Assembly: GCA_947561395.2 (NCBI GenBank)
Contig: OX387186.1
Location: 2,572,835 to 2,636,834 of the forward strand
Reading direction: 5' to 3'
Length of the DNA stretch: 64,000 bases
Source of the DNA: Buxus sempervirens
Lineage: Eukaryota; Streptophyta; Magnoliopsida; Buxales; Buxaceae
Positions within the stretch are counted from its first letter, which is position 1. Every line of letters begins with the position of its first letter. The position numbers and the translations under genes are program-made. Shown piece after piece: positions 55,518 through 64,000 of the stretch. The notes beneath the pieces were generated by a model. That model was not told the DNA's origin. It did no database searches and saw nothing but the letters and a program-made list of their open reading frames with translations.

Positions 55518-56261
55518 TCAGCATGCGCGAGTTACAGTCCCCTTGAACACATAGAGTGAATCTCCATTTTCAACCCCATGCCAACGGAGACTACAATCGT
55601 CCCGCATGATCCTCTGCTTGTGAATAAAGAAGTAATCATGTGAAGGAAGAATCCCTGCATCTAGCAGTAACCGTCTCAACTCAATAATGGTGCAGGCGTC
55701 TTTCATCTCCACGGGGAAGCTAGTTGAGTTCAGCAGAGTGGAAGACGTCTGCACCACAAAATTCAATCTTCCCGAGTAAGCCTCAACGCGTACACGAGTC
55801 GCTGCTTTTAAGTAAACAATAATTTCTGATTGATCGCAGATCCCATACTCGAGTAAATTACGGTAATCTTCTTCCAATTCTGTTCCAGAAAAGAAGAGGA
55901 TCATCCTTTTAATGGGTGTCCCATCAACTATGTGAATTTTCTCCTTCAAGCTTCCAACCGTGTCTGTGCTATCGACCTCAATATCTATCCTTCTTGTCGA
56001 GAACTTGACAGTGATTTGAATCTTACTAAGTGGCAAAGGTGTGACTGCAAGATCAATTTTCGTACCTTCAACAATAATAGGATAATCTTCCATGTCAAGT
56101 CCATCAATCAACTCCCACCCACAAACTGTAAGGTTTTGCGAAGCGACAGGAACACCCGTGATTTGTTCTATCTTCTGTTTTATTTGGAGAACGGTGTCCT
56201 TGACACCGGCTTCTATTGAGAATTCACCTGTCCATGTAACGATGATGACCCTCATACTCAT
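55518..56261 (-). CDS. Triple ubiquitin-like-domain protein (no Gly-Gly)
   Basis: Intronless frame of 247 codons starting MSMRVIIVTWTGEF. Three ubiquitin-like folds run end to end: about 3-76 (KDTVLQIKQKIEQITGVPVA ... WELIDG), about 79-151 (KIQITVKF, TDTVGSLKEKIHIVDGTPI, LFFSGTELEEDYRNLLEYGI, IIVYLK) and about 157-243 (RVRVEAYSG, CTIIELRRLLLDAG, HKQRIMRDD, WHGVENGDSLYVF). It ends TVTRAC without diglycine, so the chain is not a processed polyubiquitin precursor. The codons preceding the ATG contain no in-frame start. Plants encode a poorly studied class of such UBL arrays, usually called ubiquitin superfamily or polyubiquitin-like proteins. Function unknown. Confidence 0.82.
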   Translation of the reverse strand: MSMRVIIVTWTGEFSIEAGVKDTVLQIKQKIEQITGVPVASQNLTVCGWELIDGLDMEDYPIIVEGTKIDLAVTPLPLSKIQITVKFSTRRIDIEVDSTDTVGSLKEKIHIVDGTPIKRMILFFSGTELEEDYRNLLEYGICDQSEIIVYLKAATRVRVEAYSGRLNFVVQTSSTLLNSTSFPVEMKDACTIIELRRLLLDAGILPSHDYFFIHKQRIMRDDCSLRWHGVENGDSLYVFKGTVTRAC

Positions 56262-57149
56262 CGTCTTCCTTTTATCAGAGCTCAAACAATATTTTCTCAG
56301 ATAAGCAACTCCAACAAAATTGCATATTTCAACAGAGAACTTTCTGAGCTATTTATACTTTCCATCAGGTGCAAGGAGAGAGGGTGTACTTACAATTAAG
56401 AATCATGTTAGTGAAATGACTGTTTACATTTGTATGCTATTTCTCATCCTAACTGTATTCTCTCATGTTTCCTTTACTAGCCCCACAAACACTTTACATA
56501 CAAATAAAAAATGAATAAACAAAATCAGCATGTACTGTTTTATTTTCCTTTCTTCATTTTATGTTTCAATGTTGGAATCATACAAAATCCAGCCACTACA
56601 AAAATACCATAGAGCTGGGCAGTCCCAATCCGAGAAAAAATAGTTCAATTCTACAATTGTTGGTACATAGTAATATAGTATAGCTTCGAAGTTTTCTACA
56701 CAAATATAGTATCATTACCTTAAAGACATTACAGAAAAAGAAAAAAAAATATTAACATCGGATGTAAAACGCTTGACAAAATGACAAGAAACAAAACGTT
56801 AAACTGAATATAGGACATTGTTTGCACTAATCATGTGGATGTGGGTATCTAGCAGAGGCATTAGGTGGCATCAAGAGTAAACTTTGATGGCAAGACATAT
56901 TTACATGGGCAAAAACCCCAAGACATGTCAATATTCAATTGATCATACAATCGATCGTAACTCCACACTATGTTAAAGCCGATTTGAAGTTCACATATCA
57001 GTGAGAAAACCAACCAGAAGGTTGTAAAGGCATTGTAACTTGTAGCTATCTCAGTCGCCTTTCCCAATTCTCTCATATTTAGTACCAGAATTTACCACTT
57101 GACTGAAAGCATATCAGGATAACTCGAGTTCAAGCAAAGCATTGGCAGG
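56262..57149. other. Intergenic region
   Basis: It contains the 5' side of the three-domain ubiquitin-like gene and the TDP1 3' UTR. AT-rich; nothing else recognised. Confidence 0.5.
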
Positions 57150-60100
57150 TCAAGAATCTTGGCAAGCATATAATTTGACATGTCGGGGCCAAACTTGACC
57201 ATAGACATCCTTCTTCTCATATCGTCTATCCCATGACCAAGGAACATCTGGAGAAAAATGAAATTGTTAGCAATTTGCATTGGATATATGTAACTAACTA
57301 CCATGAAACATTGCATGACCTTCAGAAGTGTATGGTTGGGGAGGGAGTTCATATGGCACAGGCAATGGAATAACTTCGGACGATGAATCCAAGCCCTTGC
57401 TTCCTTGCCAACACAGGGTTACCAGTTTTGTTCGCTTTCCTTCTGCATTTTCTGATGATCCACATATAACCTGAACCCAAAAGGAGTCGGTTTGTAACAA
57501 ACGGATGTTTCGTCATTCCTAAAAAGCAAATAGCAACATCCTGCAGATAATAACATCAGTTGCTTGACATAACTCAGGTGTCAGAGGATCATAAACACTA
57601 CCTCAATGGAATCGCCATAATCTGTGCAAGAAAATCCTCCTCCCCTTTTAAAGGTCGATGGAATAAATAGCACCCCTAACTGAAATGATTTAAGGTAAGA
57701 AAGTCAATTACGTCAATCTTCTTAATAGAAACATCGAAAATAGTAAAGTTAGTATTAGAAACAAGTGATGCTCCATGCACATTCTAAAACAATTTAGAAG
57801 TATGGATAGGGCCGACCAAAGTGATTTTTCTGGGCTATCAAACAAGATGGAAATTGAAAATTTTCAACAGGTTTCCTATTCTGGTGGAACAAGAATAAAC
57901 TCCCCTGCAAATATGTTTAAAGCTATGATAAAAGTGGACAGCTCATACACAAATTATAACAATATATCCACATTTTATAACAATAAAGTCACTTGGTTGG
58001 GGCTATCAAAGCAGCTAGCTATTGATTCTGTAAGTTACAGATTTTCTAGGGAAAAACAGATGATAATAAGTGGAACTCTCCTGTAAATGAATAAGCTCAG
58101 TCATGCAATTTTCTGGAAACTTTTGCCTTCTGTTTTGGATCTGAAACCTTGACAGGAATGTTAGCCTGCTATCGATCCTCAAATAATTCCATTGATCAAA
58201 TTAGACTGTAATATTCATTATTGAGTTTTAGTTATTTCATTTTCTTTGCCTACCCCACTGGTTTTAACTCAAACCTTGTAATCGTGGTTCACACAAGACT
58301 GCAATGGTCAAAATACCAGAGCTAAAAGTGAACCACAACAATGCTAACTGAATATGTAATGCAAAATATCTTTCCACTATAATGAGCTTCAAAAATTGGG
58401 GAAACAAAGCAGTCAACGGTTTATTTATTTGACATTAATCAAATACTTGTAACCCAAAAAAAAATAATTTGTGATCTATGTGGGAACAGAATAATTTGGG
58501 GTGCCTGGTCCTAACGCCTAGAAGACATACCTCATAAGACCGGATCATTAGTTGGGAGTTATTCTTCTGAAGTGCACCCCAAGCAGCTTTGCTGAGATTC
58601 GCTGAAGTAAGAAGAAACCAGCTGTTTAAGAAAAAGAAAATAATTTCAATGGTCAAAACATCAAAAGTAGTATGAAGAGGTGCTATGACCAACTGAAATG
58701 GAAGTAAACAAGACTTTAGAAGCATATTTAAAAAGTCAAAAGACAAACACTTACGCAAGATTTTGTCCGCTATATCGAGTGTATGTCTTTATATGAGGCA
58801 TCGCACGACTGGACGACAATCAAACAAAAAATTACAAATCATCATGCACAAGTCACAAAGAACTATGAGCCCTGAGATACTAAAGATCTAGCAATGTTCA
58901 ACAAAATTAATAACAGTTCTAGAAATTTGGTGATAGCTCCATTTCTTAAGGGAAATAGAATAAATAAATCTATCACACTTGTACAATGCATTCCGGCTAA
59001 GATATCAGTTCAATGTTCATATACATCTATGCTAAGATCCTTGACATGAATGAAATGAGAATTTATAGATGGCACAAATTTTATTTTGTGACCTTGGATT
59101 TACTCCAAGATCTTTATTCAGCTTTAAAAATCACTTCACAATCTTAAAACCATCAATGCCAGTTTCACTGCTGAATAGATATTTTTCCAAGTTAAGAACA
59201 TAAAAGAGAGAGAGAGAGACCGGACACTTGAACGGCAGGGAAATAGTAATTCAGTATGAAATTGTAACTCAATAATAACTCCAGACATCCACTGCTTTTT
59301 TAGAGCTTTCTATGTACTGTTGTTTCTATCTTGAATAAAAGGCATCCACCATGTTGAGGCAAGCTAGTTTTCTGAAGTATCTTATAGTGGCTAAAATTGA
59401 AAGAGTCATGAGAAAAGATTTAAGCCTAAGGTAAGGAAGATGATTTTGACAATAAAAAGAAACAGAACGATGAGGACAATATACACTCTCAGATCTTATG
59501 AGAAACCACACAATAATATAGATCAAAAACGTTCAAAGAGAGACAGATTATTGAATTTCGTATAGTTACATCCTGCAAGTATAATCTTAAGACAGCATGC
59601 ATATGTATGTATGTATGTATGTGCGTATGGATGGATGTATACATATGTACCAATTTCCAGGTTCAATTTCTTCACTCGGAAACCATTTGACCCACCAATT
59701 CAACACAAGCTACAGAAAGTCTGACAACTTCATAAATTAATTCCAGTAAACAATGTTGAGTAGAAACTTTGTTTAAATCCCTAAAAAGGTTGAGAAATAC
59801 AATACCAGCGACCTGTGTAGCTGGCCTTCCATCGTGCCCAGTATTTCTTCAGGAAGTCTTTTTCCACATTCTTTTGTGGGCTTGGAATGGCATTGCCAGC
59901 CGCATATCCCTGAAAATCAAGCAAGACATTATAAGGATAACAACACAAAAAAAATAAGAAGAATATAACCCAAGTTGACAATGAAGAATTATGCATGCTT
60001 TAAATTAACAAGTTTGAAAGTCAAAGTAACAAGTTTGAAAATTAGTTTGATGTTGGAGTTAAACATCAAACTATACAAGTCAAAGTAACAAGTTTGGAAA

Positions 60101-63100
60101 TTAAATAATTGTAAATACTAATACATGTGTTAGTAGGTACATTTCCTCATGTATTCAACTTGACCAACATTCAGCCAAATGTACAAAACTTGCTAAAGTA
60201 TAAAATTAAATTAGTCATGTCAACTCTTCTACAAATTAATTAATTAATAGTTTAACACTAATCTTATGAAGGCAACCAGATGAATTTGAACTTAATTTTG
60301 TGCAGTTTCTAGTCATATAATCCTAATATTTCTTTAAGAATTAGAACTGCTTTCTACTTCAAAGAAACATAATGAAAGCAATACAAGGATTAAATGCCCT
60401 TGACTATTGTGTCTTAACCTTAAGAGAAATCCAATAAGCATATTGGGAACATGTAAATTACACATTAATACCTCAAAGACCAATCAAATGCAATCCAATT
60501 TATTAATCAAATAAATTCATTATGCTAATTATCCTCCTCTCAAGAAGACCAATGTCCTTAGCATAATGACCTAAGTGTATTAATCCTCCTCATAAGAGTA
60601 AGAATGTACTTCCCCTCAAGGTCATTTTAAACTGAAGTTTCAATCATATAACCTTCATTATTTTTCAAAAAACAAATATTTTTCTAGTTTATATTTTCAA
60701 AATAAAAATTATAAATGGAATTCTTAAAGTTGTTGCCTAAACTAGCAAGACAAATCAGATAGATCTGATCCCTATTTCATACATGGAAAGATAAAAAATG
60801 AGAAGAGGAAATACACATGCAATATCTTCAACTAATTGAGAATAAAATGGGAACAGCTTACACAAGGAGCACCCGCATATTAAATTACCTCTAAAGAACA
60901 TCTAACATCCTCCACAGTGGGCCAGATTATTTGTGCTTTCCCTAAACCTAGAGGTGTTTTATCATCTGAGTATCCTGATGACATTGATGACGCCAACTCA
61001 TCCATCCACTTCTCATCCAAAGAACCAAGGGAGGAAAACTACAAGAAGGCCCAGCAAGTTACCTTTCAATGTAACATATATTGTCATATCTGTCAAACAT
61101 CAAAGTATTAAGATAGAATAGAAGGTTAAAAGAACTAGAACAATATTATAAATAATAATATACAATGCCAGAGCTGATCCCTCGTTCCCAGCACCACCCC
61201 ACCACCCAACCCTGAATTCTCTAGCGCTGCTTCCATATAATTTTTAAATGGCTATATTGTGTAGCAGTATGTGACAAAATTCTTCACATAGACATTCAAC
61301 ATTTCTAGTGTTATAATATCATGCCTTACGTGAAAACCTGGTCGACGAAACATAAATATCCCTATGCAAGGGATATTTGCAGGTGAAGATTAGTAAAACC
61401 TGATAATTGAGTGCATCATAACAATTTGTTGATCATTCTTCAAATGCAGACAAATAAATAAAACTTTATTGAATCTAAGGCCTACAAAATGTCTTGTAGG
61501 CAATATGAACCTCAAAAGGTTCCAGACTTCCAGTATGAGCTTCATGGTCTTTCTTCAAACTTCCAATTCAGATACAGATTTATTAGTGAGTGCCTCAATT
61601 GTCCACCTTCAAAGGAGATTAAGAAAATTACCTTGTTCAAGCAGATCAACTCAAAAATCATACAATTACTGTTGCATGTTGTTTGGCAATTCCTTTATAC
61701 AATATCTGGTAAGCTTATTAATGTGCAATTCAGGGACCTTTCTCTGTGATATGTGTCACTCATCTTAGACAGAAACAGGGAGAAATGTATTCCAACACAA
61801 ATTGATGAAGTACCTTAAAGCAGGAAAATACATCCAATATGACTCTAATTTCAATCTCCAGTCATGCATACATCGATATTATAAATTTCAGTTACTGTCT
61901 AGAAGGCCATTATGATGAATAACTGGAATGCAAACAAACACAAGTTTAGTGTAAGGACCACCATTCTCAGTTAGGGTGGTCCTCTCAAACTAGAAAAACT
62001 AGAAACCAACCATCTCGAGAATATGGTTCAACATATGTAAAAAGGAAAGAAATAATAAAGTAATGCACACTTTCTTTTCCAGAATTTCATATTTCTAATT
62101 AGAAAACTATTCATGGTGTCATGTTGGAGTGATTGATTTGCTGATCAAACCACACAACCCACAATCTGGTCCATTTTCCAGATTCTGATAATGAAAAGAA
62201 ACGAACTGTACCCAAAAAAAAGTGGGCAAATCATACCTGATAAATAAACCGATAAAAAAAAAATCATACCTGATAAATAAGAGGAGATTTTTTAAAGTCT
62301 TTTCCAAAAATACAGTCCTGCAGAACACTACGGAGCTTCATATGTCCCCACCTTTTCAGGTTGGAACCCACATGGTATCCAGGAACAGATGCAATCAATC
62401 TGACCTGTAAATTTTGGAGGAAAAAGGCAGAAAGCCAACAACAGTTTAATAAAATAAGGAAAGAAGAGCATTAGGACACTAAACCACAACTTTGGTATTT
62501 GACTTGTCATAAAAGGCCAAGCAGAAGATTTAATATTATTACTTCTGAGCATGGTATGCAAACAGAACAAACAAGAACCAGTAACAATATCATGTTGTTC
62601 TTGTTTTGGAATCTTGTGAATCAGGTTGACTTATAGCCTCAAAACTCAATGCACCTATGCACCTTCTCTTACTTATATGCAATTTGGACAAGGCCTTCAG
62701 TATCATAAGCATAAGCAGTAAAAAGTTTCATCTTCCTGATACCAATTAACGTAAGATACAAAGTTTAATAAAGATTAAGCCTACAGAGACATGGAATCCA
62801 GGATAACAGATTTCAACAGTGATGCTTCTAGAACTTGACAAAAGTCCTGCATACTAAAAAAAAATTTACCAAATGCCAGAGTGGAAAGAAGCAGTGGTCA
62901 ACAGTTGTAAATATCCCAAAATTTGGTAAAATATAATGAAAAATTAATCAATTTGAAGAGCACCAAAAATTTCCATACAGAATATCCTTTCCACCATATT
63001 CCTTCTATGGAGATACTATAAAAATGCCATATTTTCATAAATATCAAGTCTGATATTCTCCTCAAAATTGACATTTAAAAGCATCGGCAGTGGCACTCTA

Positions 63101-63725
63101 CAGGTTCTTGATTAGGGAACTTTTCCTTGCAAAATTAAAATTTAAAACCACTGGCAATGGCTGTGAAAAGTTTTTTCTATGAAACTTCAAGATGGAATTA
63201 AAGAAAACTGTCTGCATCAATGTTGCGTGTTTAGTTTATGCCATACTTTCAACTGGCCAAAATATAAGTCTTGTTGCCAATGATCATTCCTCAAATGGAC
63301 AACTTGCAAATTCACTTATGTGCATCAAGAATGAGTAGGAAACTGTGTAAATAATCATTTTGTGGGCATTTCAAGGAAAAGCCACTCAGACATTCACAAA
63401 ACAACAACAATCCTACAACTTGCATCAGAAAAACTTAGGTGATGATAGCATGTCCTTGGTTAGCAAGCCATACGAATAGCATGACCAAAGTCTATCTGGA
63501 ACAAAATTGTGTATGGAAGAACGGACACTGAACATTATCAAATATCATTGTTCAGATAATGCGAAGATAGATATAACATTTCAAAGATATTAAAATATAG
63601 AGAGCTTAAGTCACAAATTTGTGGTGAATTGATACCGCTGCATTGCTGTAATCAAACTTCTTGAAAAATGATGGAATCATATTGACATTGCCAAGGGCTG
63701 GTAAGTTGACACTGAACTCAGGCCA
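57150..63725 (-). CDS. TDP1: Tyrosyl-DNA phosphodiesterase 1, C-terminal nine exons
   Basis: Nine exons, 63725-63636, 62404-62270, 61038-60889, 59909-59806, 58808-58755, 58621-58531, 57679-57602, 57470-57320 and 57247-57150, join in frame to 316 residues; the 5' part lies beyond the right edge. Markers are [37 protein letters not shown], the second HKN active site ([11 protein letters not shown] with His and Lys; [10 protein letters not shown] with Asn), [39 protein letters not shown] and [12 protein letters not shown] near the end. TDP1 removes topoisomerase I peptides and other 3' adducts from DNA in the nucleus. The first HKN half is not in the window. Exon boundaries follow consensus sites throughout. 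The exon ending at 62270 has a repeated donor just downstream. Confidence 0.96.
59598..59642. repeat. (ATGT)n / (ATGG)n microsatellite in a TDP1 intron
   Basis: The run tatgtatgtatgtatgtatgt continues as gtatggatggatgtat. Confidence 0.95.
62228..62280 (-). repeat. 33-bp tandem duplication spanning a TDP1 splice donor
   Basis: The sequence aaatcatacctgataaataa occurs at 62228-62247 and 62261-62280. Each copy carries the minus-strand donor TTTATCAG/GTATGATTT. The copy at 62270/62269 keeps the conserved exon length. Confidence 0.9.
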
Positions 63726-64000
63726 CTACAAGCATCCAAAGGTAAACTAATTAGCATCCTCCAAGCTGGATCTGGTAAAAAGAGCAACAGCAGTTCTATA
63801 AAAGGAAACTGATATGCATGGACTTCATCTGCATTACAGCATTTAGTACAGAAAATAATATAATTACAAAAGCAAACTACAAAATTTCAGAAGTGTCATT
63901 CCTGTTTCTCAGACAGGTGCTTTCTTTTATTTATTTATTTATTTTTAATTATCTATTGATATTTTTTTTCCCTTTTCTCTAACTGAAAACAGGAGATTTT

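Overview
This is nuclear DNA of a flowering plant, most likely a eudicot. The genes have spliced exons with GT/AG (one GC/AG) introns and plant-only families (COBRA-like, RIC, APO, R3-MYB, PPR, phytocyanin). The gene space is AT-rich and crowded with small inverted-repeat transposons. The species cannot be named from the sequence alone.

Layout. 1-9.2 kb: 3' end of a PDIL5-4-type disulfide isomerase/ERV gene (+), then an early-nodulin-like phytocyanin (-), a LEA_2/NHL-type membrane protein (-) and a COBL7-type COBRA-like protein (-), separated by hAT-type MITEs. 9.2-13.2 kb: transposon-rich spacer with a TIR element carrying a 20-bp tandem array, a tRNA-like element and a GC-rich island. 13.2-22.5 kb: a RIC-type CRIB protein (-), NTF2 (-) and, divergently, a 13-exon SYP13-clade syntaxin (+). 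25.3-32.6 kb: two intronless PPR genes flanking a MITE cluster and a 1.84-kb long-TIR element. 35.5-36.2 kb: a 73-residue CPC/TRY-like R3-MYB (-). 37.6-45.7 kb: a duplicated tail of the translation factor gene eIF1, a broken subtilase fragment, several insertions and the intact eIF1 gene (-). 48.6-50.7 kb: APO4 (+), divergent from eIF1. 51.2-56.3 kb: three neighbouring ubiquitin-like-only genes without a C-terminal Gly-Gly. 57.1-64 kb: the C-terminal nine exons of tyrosyl-DNA phosphodiesterase 1 (-), running off the right edge.

The genes are ordinary single-copy housekeeping or developmental loci and form no operon-like pathway. The most unusual features are the cluster of 1-, 2- and 3-domain ubiquitin-like genes, a decayed copy of the terminal exon in the syntaxin gene that could give an anchorless isoform, and the layered insertion history around eIF1. 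Many transposon ends are defined by exact target-site duplications and, in one case, by a paralogous empty site.

Gene models were built by hand from splice sites, reading-frame continuity and remembered family sequences. All spliced models close in frame to plausible full lengths. No alignment or database search was run.
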